Below are positions 8,934-17,406 of a stretch of DNA of 64,000 nt, piece after piece. A model generated the notes under the pieces. The model was not told where the DNA came from. It saw only the letters and a program-made list of their open reading frames with translations, and did no database searches. Each line of letters begins with the position of its first letter. Position 1 is the stretch's first letter. The stretch is from Gammaproteobacteria bacterium (GTDB lineage Bacteria > Pseudomonadota > Gammaproteobacteria > Pseudomonadales > Pseudohongiellaceae): contig JAWKZW010000001.1 in assembly GCA_041395725.1 (NCBI GenBank), positions 496,001 to 560,000 of the forward strand. Direction: 5' to 3'. Both the position numbers and the translations under genes were made by a program.

Positions 8934-11030
8934 TTACTGTGCAGTCAAACTCGCTTGGGTAATTACGTAAGCGCGAATCGCTTCAGCGTCGCCATTTTCC
9001 AGTATCTCACTAAATGACACCATGCCTTCACTCTCCAGTTCGCCTTCCAGGACGACACTGTTCCAGGTGTCTACTGTCGCCAGACGCCGGCTCAATCGCA
9101 GGTCGGGATAGGTATCCGGTCTGGTGGATACTGCAGTAGGCCCATGACACACTGCGCAGTTGGCGTTATAGGCAGTTTCTCCCTGAGAAATCAATTCGTG
9201 GGTGGCATTAATCTGCGGCAGCACGAAATCACCTTCGGATGAGGTTACTGCAGGTCCGCCGGGGAGTCGGGCCTCGCCGTCAATACGGTAAACCAGTATG
9301 CGCGAATTGTTGCTCGATGCGCTGGTAGTAGACACGCTGGCGCCTGGTCCGTTCTCTGGTAGTGCGGGTGAACCTACCAGCACCGCGATATGCTGCAGGC
9401 CGTCAACGGTAAACGTGGCTGGTGCGGCCATGACTCCCGCCTGAGTCAGTCCGGCCCAAAGTCGCTCACCGGTGGAGTCGTTATAGGCGACGAATTCTCC
9501 CGAGCGATTGCCCTGAAATACCAGGCCGCCCCCGGTAGCTAACACGCCGGCGTTGCCGGTTTGTACGTCATGGACGATGCGCCAGGCTTCTTCCTGTGTG
9601 ACCGGATTCCAAGCTTTCAGCATGGAGGCATTCTGAGGCGGGTTTGGCTGACTTCTGACCAGCTGAAAGCCACGGCCGAAATCCACACCTGTGTTCCAAC
9701 CATCAGAACTGGGTACGAACTCGCTATCTGCAACATAGCCCATAAAGTTCTCGGTCACTGGAATATAGACCAGCCCCGTGTTCTGACTATAAGCCATTGG
9801 GTACCAGTTGTGTCCACCCAGGGGGCCAGGTAGCACAATTGCAGGATTGCCGGAGCGCTCATACCTAGCTTCAGGATTTTCCACTGGACGGCCGGTTTCC
9901 GGATCGACATGGCTGGCCCAGTTGACCGGTGTGTAGGGTTCTGCAGAAATCAGTTCACCGGTAGCGGCATCCAGGACGTAGTAGAAGCCATTTTTTGGCG
10001 CTTGCATCACCACGCGTCGGCTTTCCCCAGCAATTTCCAGATCCGCTAACATTATGTGCTGGGTAGCCGTATAGTCCCAGGTTTCGCCGGGAACTGTCTG
10101 GTAGTGCCAGCGGTAGCTGCCGTCGTCGGGATCCAGCGCCACGATGGAAGTCAGGAAAAGGTTGTCTCCGCCGCCTGGGCTACGCAGAGCCTGGTTCCAG
10201 GGAGAACCATTGCCTACACCAATATACAGCAGGTCCAGTTCGGCGTCGTAAGCCATGGCGTCCCATACGGTGCCGCCACCGCCAAGGTTCCACCAATTAC
10301 CGGTCCAGGTATTGGCCGCATTTGACAGAATGTCGTTTTCGAACCCTTCTGCAGGATTGCCGGGGACAGTAAAAAAGCGCCATGCCTGTTCGCCGGTTTC
10401 TGCATCATAAGCAGTAACGTAGCCTCGCACCCCGTATTCGGCACCTCCGTTACCAATCATCACCAACCCTTTAACAACTCGAGGTGCGCCGGTAATCGTA
10501 TAAGGCAGCTCTTCGGGGACTGTCATAGTTTCCCATAAAACGTCACCGGTACGGGAATCCAGTGCTACCAGGCGCCCATCCAGAGTGCCGACAAATATCT
10601 TGCCATCCCACGCCGCCAGGCCCCGGTTGACCACATCACAGCAGGCGTCCCGGCCCTTGGCACGATTTATCTGTGGATCATAGGTCCAAAGTGGTTGACC
10701 TGTACGGACGTCATAGGCGTGAACCAGGCTCCAGGCCGTAGACACGTAGAGGGCGCCGTCTACGATCAATGGTGTGGCTTCTTGCCCTCGACTAGTAGTG
10801 ACATCGGCGTACCAGGCCAGCCCAAGTTGATCCACATTGTCACGATTAATCTGATCTAAGGGGCTGTAGCGCTGCTCATCGTAAGTCCGGCCATAACTGA
10901 GCCAGGATTCATTTTCCGCACTGGCATTGATCAGCCGCTCGCTATCAATGTCGGCGCCATATTCTTGAGCAGCCAAGCTAAACGTAAACATAGAAGCTAT
11001 CAAACTAGAAACAAGTGTTTTTAAGCTCAT
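8934..11030 (-). CDS. PQQ-dependent quinohemoprotein alcohol dehydrogenase (type II)
   Basis: A 698-residue periplasmic enzyme oxidising alcohols with PQQ and passing electrons to its own heme. Visible: signal peptide (to about LAAQE), the eight-bladed propeller, the vicinal disulfide C130-C131 (RDACCDVVNRG) that stacks on PQQ, catalytic Asp319 in GETWDY, and a C-terminal cytochrome c domain with C625-A-V-C628-H629 and a likely Met ligand at 670. Residue 321, two after the catalytic Asp, is Thr, not the Asp that lanthanide-dependent enzymes use, so calcium is expected. No PQQ biosynthesis genes are in the window. The nearest family is that of Comamonas-type QH-ADH; the substrate is unknown. 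Confidence 0.92.
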   Translation of the reverse strand: MSLKTLVSSLIASMFTFSLAAQEYGADIDSERLINASAENESWLSYGRTYDEQRYSPLDQINRDNVDQLGLAWYADVTTSRGQEATPLIVDGALYVSTAWSLVHAYDVRTGQPLWTYDPQINRAKGRDACCDVVNRGLAAWDGKIFVGTLDGRLVALDSRTGDVLWETMTVPEELPYTITGAPRVVKGLVMIGNGGAEYGVRGYVTAYDAETGEQAWRFFTVPGNPAEGFENDILSNAANTWTGNWWNLGGGGTVWDAMAYDAELDLLYIGVGNGSPWNQALRSPGGGDNLFLTSIVALDPDDGSYRWHYQTVPGETWDYTATQHIMLADLEIAGESRRVVMQAPKNGFYYVLDAATGELISAEPYTPVNWASHVDPETGRPVENPEARYERSGNPAIVLPGPLGGHNWYPMAYSQNTGLVYIPVTENFMGYVADSEFVPSSDGWNTGVDFGRGFQLVRSQPNPPQNASMLKAWNPVTQEEAWRIVHDVQTGNAGVLATGGGLVFQGNRSGEFVAYNDSTGERLWAGLTQAGVMAAPATFTVDGLQHIAVLVGSPALPENGPGASVSTTSASSNNSRILVYRIDGEARLPGGPAVTSSEGDFVLPQINATHELISQGETAYNANCAVCHGPTAVSTRPDTYPDLRLSRRLATVDTWNSVVLEGELESEGMVSFSEILENGDAEAIRAYVITQASLTAQ

Positions 11031-11372
11031 GTGGTTACTACTCCTCGTACTTTAGATAGTTGGTTGACCCTTTGGGGGTCGGTAGTTTTACATATCCAAC
11101 ACTCAGTAACAATCCGAGAGGTGGATAAGCAAACCTACTTCCGCTTGGGGTTTATTAGGAGCCATAGCCGCACTGAATCTGAACGTCGGCTTACCTGATA
11201 GCGGACGTAATCCAAGGCTGATTCTACTGCCGAGATGGGCTTCCAAGCGGTCACTATGGTTGGTTTTTTTGCTATGTCTGCTTTCAATAGAACCCGAATT
11301 AAATCGCTCGGTCAAGCCCAATGGGCCAGGAAATTAAACACCCTAATTTGTGTGTGACCCCTTTCACCTTTT
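11031..11372. repeat. Intergenic with dispersed repeat copy B
   Basis: About 340 bases between the PQQ dehydrogenase and PepSY genes with no supported gene. Bases 11139-11154 (TTCCGCTTGGGGTTTA) are identical to 15823-15838, and similarity continues for some 50-70 bases on the right. This is one of three related repeats that fall at module boundaries of the cargo. Confidence 0.55.
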
Positions 11373-12827
11373 TCAGGACTCTCTGGCAACAGGACTTTTT
11401 GCTAAAGCGGACTTTCCCTGGTCGTAGGCTAGATAAAAGAACAGCGCTGACAGGCAAACCAGCACAAGATTGATCGACAAGCCCGCCGACGTCAGTGAAT
11501 AGGAACCAAAACTGAAGCTATAACCAGTGACAAGTACAAGGAGTGTCGCTCCGGTCATTGTCTGTAGCCAGCGTTTGTAAACGTTTTCATCCCTAACAAA
11601 AATACCTGCAGTCATGGTGACAGTCATGCCAAGCCAGAAAATAGTGATGGACGGAATATGCAGAATTGCCTGCGTAAAGGCTGCCACAACAAGCACCAGC
11701 GGCATACCCCAGACGACACCCGGCCACACTAGGTTGAGCGCATCGCGGTATTTGCGTTTTTCCAGCCAGATATTGATGCCGGTTGAGGATACCACCGTTA
11801 GCGATAATCCCAGCACCACATAGAACAGCTTGGTAAGAAAGCCGCCGAAGTGACCAAAGTGTATGCGATAAACCGAATACATCACCTGGTTGGCGTCGCC
11901 CTTGGTATAGCCCGCCGTTCCCAGGTAATTTCCTTGAGTGTCGAAGCGGTAATTTTCCGACCACGCCAACAGCCCGGGCTGTCGTGCATAAAATTCCATA
12001 AAACGGTTTTCGCTGTTGGCGTCATGCACGATCAGATAAAGGAGGTGCCCGTCAGGTGAAAGCTCCTGCACTTTATCCAGCGCCTTTGCCACAGCGTAGA
12101 CCGGGGCCTGGTTTTCCAGTTGTGGTTCGGCAGGAAAGGCTTCAGCCGTGATGGATTCGGTAGTGGCGCCATCAATGGAGCTGGCAAACAGCGCAACCAT
12201 GATCATCACGAGTCCTACGTAGGCCCCAGTAAGCGCAATCATGAGATGAAATGGCGAGCCCCAGACACTGAGGCGGTTATGCAGATCCACCTGCCCTAAT
12301 CGCCCTGGGCTGCCAGTACGTAATTTGAAGGCATCCCTGATGATGGAGGGGTGGGAAAGAAAACCGGTGATGATCAGGCCGCAGAGTATCGCGCCCATGG
12401 CGCTGACGATGACAATGCCGACATTCACCGGTAGGTGCAAGTAAATATGCATACCGGTGATCAGCCCGGAGAGGTCATCACGGGCTATCTCTCCCAGGCT
12501 GCCGTCCTGATTGATGTAGCGGCCTTCCAGATCGCTGGAGACTTTTGCCCTCGGCAAGGCCTTATTCGGAAACACCAGATACATGTGTTCGGTTACTTGC
12601 GTCTCTTGGGAGGACATGTAGCGGTTGAAAGCCTCCTCGGCTACTACGGGGTCGAGAGTCATATACTCCTCGGCAACCGGCTCTTCCCAGCGCTCGATTT
12701 CCTCATAGAAGATGGCCACTGTGCCGCTCAGACAGACTATATACATCAGGCCGCCGATCATCAGTCCAAGCCACGAATGGCTCGACAGCGAACTTTTAAC
12801 TAGTTGGGGAGGTAGAATATTTTTCAT
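11373..12827 (-). CDS. PepSY-associated TM protein (PiuB-like iron uptake)
   Basis: A 484-residue inner-membrane protein with a first segment SHSWLGLMIGGLMYIVCLSGTVAIFYEEIERWE (conserved in this family), two further central membrane helices, a periplasmic PepSY-type domain, a characteristic HFGHFGG motif before the next helix, and a cluster of C-terminal helices. PepSY-TM proteins next to siderophore receptors are linked to reduction or release of iron at the inner membrane. Its ATG overlaps the stop of the gene upstream by 1 nt, and it is the third gene of a likely Fur-controlled operon starting at 15602. Confidence 0.87.
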   Translation of the reverse strand: MKNILPPQLVKSSLSSHSWLGLMIGGLMYIVCLSGTVAIFYEEIERWEEPVAEEYMTLDPVVAEEAFNRYMSSQETQVTEHMYLVFPNKALPRAKVSSDLEGRYINQDGSLGEIARDDLSGLITGMHIYLHLPVNVGIVIVSAMGAILCGLIITGFLSHPSIIRDAFKLRTGSPGRLGQVDLHNRLSVWGSPFHLMIALTGAYVGLVMIMVALFASSIDGATTESITAEAFPAEPQLENQAPVYAVAKALDKVQELSPDGHLLYLIVHDANSENRFMEFYARQPGLLAWSENYRFDTQGNYLGTAGYTKGDANQVMYSVYRIHFGHFGGFLTKLFYVVLGLSLTVVSSTGINIWLEKRKYRDALNLVWPGVVWGMPLVLVVAAFTQAILHIPSITIFWLGMTVTMTAGIFVRDENVYKRWLQTMTGATLLVLVTGYSFSFGSYSLTSAGLSINLVLVCLSALFFYLAYDQGKSALAKSPVARES

Positions 12828-13369
12828 CAGATAAAGAGTATGAGGCTTGAGAGGGCGAGCAATCCCATGCTAAGAATCGCCGGTTTGAGTAGCCTGCCTT
12901 GAGCGCAAATCCACGCGCTGTATGCGCCCCAAAGAATGGGGTAGGCAAAGATGCCCACCGCCAGTCGGAGCGGCAATGACCAGGGCAGATGAATGACCAG
13001 AGCAACAGTCACCAGCATGGTGATGGCCCCGGACGCAGGCACAGACAGCAGAAATATCATGGCGTGTCTAAAACAGGTGCTCGCCGTAGGCCGATGTATT
13101 GCCTGTAATGATCTTTGAGAAGCAGGTAATTGCCCCCTAGCGGGTTCCATCGTGTAAATCACTTCCAGCCAGACCAGGCAAATGAAGATCATGACGGCGT
13201 AGCAGGTGCCGATCTCGGGCCCCAGCACCTGTGCCCAAGAAAAGGCAGAACCAAAGGCGAGAATCCATCCGGCTGACGCTGCGAGAAGCTTGCCGCGCTG
13301 GCGCCAGCTGAAATAAATCAGCCCGGCAGCGGAGATCGACATCGACAGTGAAATCAGGAAGGCGAACAT
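12827..13369 (-). CDS. Small integral membrane protein of iron-uptake operon
   Basis: A 180-residue, very hydrophobic protein with about five membrane helices and a conserved-looking tail (YPILWGAYSAWICAQGRLLKPAI). In related operons this slot, between a siderophore receptor and a PepSY-TM protein, holds small DUF3649/DUF3325-type membrane proteins; this may be a relative or a fusion, but I cannot assign it firmly. Translation is coupled to the following PepSY gene through a 1-nt overlap. No known function. Confidence 0.7.
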   Translation of the reverse strand: MFAFLISLSMSISAAGLIYFSWRQRGKLLAASAGWILAFGSAFSWAQVLGPEIGTCYAVMIFICLVWLEVIYTMEPARGQLPASQRSLQAIHRPTASTCFRHAMIFLLSVPASGAITMLVTVALVIHLPWSLPLRLAVGIFAYPILWGAYSAWICAQGRLLKPAILSMGLLALSSLILFI

Positions 13370-13481
13370 GATAATGGACTCCGTTCGTTAACCGGGATTA
13401 TTCAGGGTTCATAGGATGCAACGCAGGGTCGTTGGCTCTGTGATGCTTCGGTTTTCTGGTCCCCCTTCAATCACTCGGATT

Positions 13482-15602
13482 TCAATAATCCCAGTTGATG
13501 GACAGCCGGTAGTTCAGCGGCTGCGCAAAAAAGGCCTGTTCAAATCTCACGGAGCTCAGGTATTTCTCATCCGTGATGTTTTCCAAGTTTAGGGCAACGT
13601 TCAGGGAATCGGAGATATTGTAGTTTACGAAACCGCCAATGAGTGTATAGCTGTCCTGGCTGACGCGCCCGAAGGACGAATCGAAGTAGATCTCATCCTG
13701 CCAGCGCGCCGACAGTCCCAGGTTTAGGTCGGACAGTATCGCCGGCTGGTAAGCGGCCAGCAACTTGAACGTGTTCCTTGGGATGAAAGTTCGCGCATCA
13801 TTGCCGTTGGGATCCTCTAGTTTGAGATGGGTGTATCCGGCCTGTAGGCGAATTTCATCGGTCAGGTTTCCGGCCACTTCCAGCTCGATGCCGTCAGCGT
13901 CAACATCGATGCCACGATATTCTGCGAATGTAAAATCATCGCTGTAATCGGTGTCATCGATATCATCGCCATCACCATAGCCCACAAATTCCTGCAGGTT
14001 TTCCTGCTCAGTCCTGAACAGAGCGATGCTGGTCAGCAGCCCGTTATCGAACTGCTTTTTAAGGCCCAGTTCATAACTTCTACCTTCGGCAGAGCCAAGC
14101 GGTTGCTGGTCTTCATCCAGGTAGTACTGGGGCTGGTAGATATCACTGTAGCTCCCGTACAGATTTAAATTATCCGCTACTTCCCAGGTGAATCCTAAAT
14201 AAGGGCTTCCGCCGTCCTCATCCGAATCAGTTGACACACCAAAGCTGACTCCGCGGTTTTCGTAGTCCACCTTGCTGGCTCCTAGGATCAGGTTGAAAGT
14301 CTCCGTTATGGACAGTAGCAATGAGCCATAGAGTCGGTTAAGTGAAATGTCCTGGTCACCAGCCTGGTTCGGCGCAGCCCAATTGGGCCGTGCGACCTCG
14401 TTGCCGGCCCATCCGGGGAAGGCGGGCATGGCATCAAAACCTGACAGGGCGGCGTGATCCAGGTCGATGGAGTCCTTGTCGGCAATACTCAGACCGACAT
14501 TGAATTGGTGCTCACGGCCCCAGGCGGTAAATGCACTCCTAACCACGGTATCCCAAATCAGGGTTTCCTGGATGCTATCGTATTTGCCGGGGTAGGCGAA
14601 CATTCCTAGGCCGGTGTCCGCATCCAGCCCTGTATTCCAGTACACATAAAATAGCTCGCCGTTGTCTTCGTAATCTGTCTGCGTGACTGAGCTGGTCAGA
14701 TTGAGATTATCGGAAATCTGCCAGCCTAATTCAGCATAGGCGGTTTCATTCAGCGTATCCCAGTAAGTCCAGTCCATCGTGGTCGTTGTAGACTCATCAA
14801 AATCGAGCTGTTCGCCACTGGTGTTGATGATGGGCGCCGCCCCCCAGAGTACCCCGTCACTGTTGTTGTCCTGGTAGGTATAGCCGAATCCCAGAGTAAT
14901 GGAGTCGGTGATCTGGCCGTCCACGAACACGGAACCGACCTTGCGGTTGTTGGCATAGTGGTCCAGCCAACTTGCATTGTCCTGGTAGACGCCGACAAAA
15001 CGCGCGGCCCAACGGCCGTCGTCCGTCAATGGTGTGGAGATATCCGTTACAAGGCGCTGTTCGTCCCAGCGTCCCAGGGTAAACGAGGTATTGGCAGCAA
15101 ACTCATTACCTGGCCGCTTGCGCACATAATTAATGGTGCCGGAAGGATTGCCGAGGCCGGTAATGAGCCCGTTGGAACCCCGGAGTACTTCCACTTTTTC
15201 ATAGATGGCGGTATCCAGGTCCCCCACAATGAGGCTGCCAAAAGGCACGCCAATGCCGTCAATATGCATGCTGGTGATGTCAAAGCCGCGGGAGTTGTAG
15301 TAGGTACGGTCGGTTTCAGTGGAGTCCACGTTAACACCAGTCGTCACGCTAAGCATGGTGTTGATATTTCTCAGGCCGAAATCCGATATGGTTTCGGCGT
15401 CAAGGATCGACAATGACTGCGGTGTTTCATAAACGCCAAGGTCAAGCCCTGTAGCACCCCGGCTCTGGCGGTCGTCACGGATGGCCTTGATGAGAATCTC
15501 TTCAATAGCGGGTGCAGACTGGGCCACCAGCAGGGTGGGCGTGAGCATCAGGACAACGGTAGCGCCCTTCATGAGAATGGCCATTGACTTGCGATTATTC
15601 AT
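13482..15602 (-). CDS. TonB-dependent siderophore receptor (FpvA/FhuE-like)
   Basis: I choose the ATG at 15602 (MNNRKSMAILM), which has a GGGAGA ribosome site and a normal signal peptide ending LLVAQS. The ATG at 15686 lies upstream, inside the promoter with the Fur box. The 706-residue product has a short TonB segment, a plug with YETPQSLSILD and YYNSRGFDITSMHIDGI (typical of TIGR01783 ferrisiderophore receptors), GLITGLGNPSGTINYVRKRP, and a barrel ending LSINWDY. It imports ferric siderophore with TonB energy and leads an operon with the two membrane genes after it. No siderophore synthesis genes are visible. Confidence 0.9.
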   Translation of the reverse strand: MNNRKSMAILMKGATVVLMLTPTLLVAQSAPAIEEILIKAIRDDRQSRGATGLDLGVYETPQSLSILDAETISDFGLRNINTMLSVTTGVNVDSTETDRTYYNSRGFDITSMHIDGIGVPFGSLIVGDLDTAIYEKVEVLRGSNGLITGLGNPSGTINYVRKRPGNEFAANTSFTLGRWDEQRLVTDISTPLTDDGRWAARFVGVYQDNASWLDHYANNRKVGSVFVDGQITDSITLGFGYTYQDNNSDGVLWGAAPIINTSGEQLDFDESTTTTMDWTYWDTLNETAYAELGWQISDNLNLTSSVTQTDYEDNGELFYVYWNTGLDADTGLGMFAYPGKYDSIQETLIWDTVVRSAFTAWGREHQFNVGLSIADKDSIDLDHAALSGFDAMPAFPGWAGNEVARPNWAAPNQAGDQDISLNRLYGSLLLSITETFNLILGASKVDYENRGVSFGVSTDSDEDGGSPYLGFTWEVADNLNLYGSYSDIYQPQYYLDEDQQPLGSAEGRSYELGLKKQFDNGLLTSIALFRTEQENLQEFVGYGDGDDIDDTDYSDDFTFAEYRGIDVDADGIELEVAGNLTDEIRLQAGYTHLKLEDPNGNDARTFIPRNTFKLLAAYQPAILSDLNLGLSARWQDEIYFDSSFGRVSQDSYTLIGGFVNYNISDSLNVALNLENITDEKYLSSVRFEQAFFAQPLNYRLSINWDY

Positions 15603-15671
15603 GGTGATCTCTCCCAAAGATAGAAGGTGTGAATTGTAAAAAGCAGCAGTGTAACTATTGCTAATATTAAT

Positions 15672-15690
15672 GTAAATGATAATCATTATT
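15672..15690. promoter_or_regulatory. Fur box upstream of siderophore receptor operon
   Basis: The 19-mer GTAAATGATAATCATTATT agrees at 16 of 19 positions with the classical Fur consensus GATAATGATAATCATTATC. It lies about 70 bases upstream of the receptor start at 15602, the proper place to block the promoter when iron is sufficient. Confidence 0.88.
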
Positions 15691-15702
15691 ATTTACATCT
15701 CT

Positions 15703-15958
15703 GTGGGATTGCTTAGTTTAAATTTCCCGGAACACCCGTGATCAGCATGACTTGATGCAATTTATTCCCAACCCTCTCGCCAAAGCAGACGTTCCCATTC
15801 GAAGATTCTACGCGGCCATAATTTCCGCTTGGGGTTTAAGAGGCGACCTAGCGCCAGCTTCCCGGAACGTCCGCTCTAAGCGAAGCTGTCATTAATCGCC
15901 CGCTCAAGTTTAAGCTGTTACAGGTAGCATCCTGGGCGCTCTTACGCTTACGGATAAA
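15703..15958. repeat. Intergenic with dispersed repeat copy C
   Basis: Bases about 15822-15895 carry the third copy of the dispersed repeat: TTCCGCTTGGGGTTTA at 15823-15838 is identical to copy B, and the following GGCGACCTAGCGCCAGC resembles copy A. No gene is supported here. Confidence 0.55.
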
Positions 15959-15998
15959 TTCCGTAATAATTTCACTTATTACGGAAATATTCCGTATA
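15959..15998. promoter_or_regulatory. Palindromic operator of the DUF1778 antitoxin gene
   Basis: TTCCGTAATAA (15959-15969) and TTATTACGGAA (15976-15986) form a perfect 11-bp inverted repeat with a 6-nt spacer, and a third half-site TTCCGTATA follows at 15990. It lies just before the antitoxin start at 16018. DUF1778 (TacA-type) ribbon-helix-helix antitoxins repress their own promoter, so this is its likely binding site. Confidence 0.75.
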
Positions 15999-16017
15999 GG
16001 ATTATTGGAGATGGTCC

Positions 16018-16305
16018 ATGCCCAAGATTTTACGTTATGAAATTCAGTGGGATGAAGAAACCTATGCACTGGCCGAGCGCGCAGCGCGCGCGTCGGGCTT
16101 AACCAGTATCAAGGCCTATGTCACCCAACTGGTGAAGCAACATGCGCCTGAAGTATTGGAAGCCTACAGCAGCATTCAACTGACCAATGCGCAGTTCGAC
16201 GCTTTTTGCGAGGCGTGTGACAACCCAGCTGCGCCAACTGCCAAGCTTCGTAAGGCAGCACAAGCACTCGATCAAGAGGGCTTCGTGCTGAATGCCGAGC
16301 GTTGA
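16018..16305 (+). CDS. DUF1778 (TacA-like) antitoxin
   Basis: A 95-residue protein: the N-terminal part (KILRYEIQWDEETYALAERAARASG) fits a ribbon-helix-helix DNA-binding domain and the C-terminal part (LTNAQFDAFCEACDNPAAPTAKLRKAA) is the typical toxin-wrapping segment of DUF1778 antitoxins. It has a GGAG ribosome site and overlaps the toxin frame by 14 nt. It appears intact although its toxin is truncated, so the unit may persist as a solitary antitoxin or repressor. Confidence 0.85.
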   Translation: MPKILRYEIQWDEETYALAERAARASGLTSIKAYVTQLVKQHAPEVLEAYSSIQLTNAQFDAFCEACDNPAAPTAKLRKAAQALDQEGFVLNAER

Positions 16306-16669
16306 GTTTTTGCCACTGGATCCACGCACGATCAATGTCAGAACATTTGATTGCGGCAAGGAAGCCATCAACGTGTATCTTCGCCGCTATGCGGCGAAGA
16401 ACATGGCATTGAACCTGAATCGAACCTTTGTACTTCCCTATTCCACCGAAGACCGTTCAGAGAAGGCCCAGGTGGCCGCGTACTACACGCTGGCCCATCA
16501 GACATTGGTGCGCGAAGAGCTGCCAGACCCATCGCGCCTGCCGCGCTATCCCGTCCCCATTGTCGTGTGGGAGAAGCGATATTTTTCAAGGATGCGTGCT
16601 ATCTGGTTTTTAACTTCTACTTGTTCAGCCCATTCCAGCGGCGAATCTATTACCAGATGTGCTGTGTAG
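16292..16669 (+). pseudogene. GNAT toxin (TacT-like), 3' truncated
   Basis: The first about 91 codons match a TacT-type acetyltransferase toxin (FDCGKEAINVYLRRYAAKN, LNRTFVLPY, AAYYTLA, EELPDPSRLPRYPVP). The expected acetyl-CoA site after PVP-V-L-L-A-R-L is absent: the frame instead runs into sequence antisense to the CDF gene, giving an unrelated tail to 16669. The break lies near 16563. Without the acetyl-CoA loop the product should not be toxic. Confidence 0.85.
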
Positions 16670-17397
16670 ACCGTTGATATTCCGTCGAGTGACCAAGCAT
16701 GCGCATGGTGAATTGACGATACAGTCTTTAGTGTCAGCAGTTCTTCACGAACTTTTTCTATCAAACCCTGGCTAGGTACGGCCTGAAGAAACAGTTTAAG
16801 TGCCTGCTTGGTATTCCGAATGACATTAAAAAGAACAAAGAGAGTGAAACCAATAGCAAGTAAGGCATCCAGTATTGCCGCCTCGGCAAACATAAGCACT
16901 ATAGAGACTATAAGAACCGCAACCCAGCCCAAGACATCTTCAAGCAAATGCCAATTGAGTACTTTCTCGTTAAGGGTTTCCCCTGCGCTGAGCTTATAGG
17001 CGGCAAAACCGTTTACGATAACGCCCAGGATGGCGAGTCCAAACATGCCTTCCGCCACAGGCTTCACCGGATCAAATAGCCGGGGTACGGCTTGCACTAA
17101 TACCCAGATCGAACCTGCTATCAATACGATTCCATTAATTAGAGCACCAAGTAGTGAAAGGCGTTTATAGCCATAAGTAAAAGAGTTGTCCGCACCTATT
17201 TTAGATAGTCGACTCAGTAACCAAGCCGTCCCAATTGAAAGGCTGTCGCCAAGGTCATGAATGGCATCTGCCATAATGGCAGTGCTATTAGTGAGTAGTC
17301 CGCCCACAAACTCAATAATCGTGAACCCAACATTCAACGCAAAAGCCCAGCCAATTCTCTGGCTACTTTGGGCACTAGTATGCTGGTGATCGTTCAT
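16546..17397 (-). CDS. Cation diffusion facilitator (CzcD/ZitB-like), C-terminus clipped
   Basis: A 283-residue CDF exporter with six membrane helices. The metal-site motifs are visible: MADAIHDLGDSLS in helix 2 (residues about 40-52) and NWHLLEDVLGWVAVL in helix 5, both of the H/D-xxx-D type that binds Zn or Cd. The cytoplasmic domain ends RILEKYRFSHTT-MGTG; family members usually continue past H-T-T-I, so the last 20-30 residues have been replaced where this gene meets the toxin remnant. It begins 9 nt after czcA and is probably the last gene of the czc operon. Confidence 0.87.
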   Translation of the reverse strand: MNDHQHTSAQSSQRIGWAFALNVGFTIIEFVGGLLTNSTAIMADAIHDLGDSLSIGTAWLLSRLSKIGADNSFTYGYKRLSLLGALINGIVLIAGSIWVLVQAVPRLFDPVKPVAEGMFGLAILGVIVNGFAAYKLSAGETLNEKVLNWHLLEDVLGWVAVLIVSIVLMFAEAAILDALLAIGFTLFVLFNVIRNTKQALKLFLQAVPSQGLIEKVREELLTLKTVSSIHHAHAWSLDGISTVYTAHLVIDSPLEWAEQVEVKNQIARILEKYRFSHTTMGTG

Positions 17398-17406
17398 CGG
17401 GGTGAG

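Noticed and set aside
8934..11030. Lanthanide-dependent (XoxF/PedH-like) dehydrogenase
   Set aside because: The residue two after the catalytic Asp is Thr, not Asp, and a C-terminal heme domain places it with quinohemoprotein alcohol dehydrogenases.
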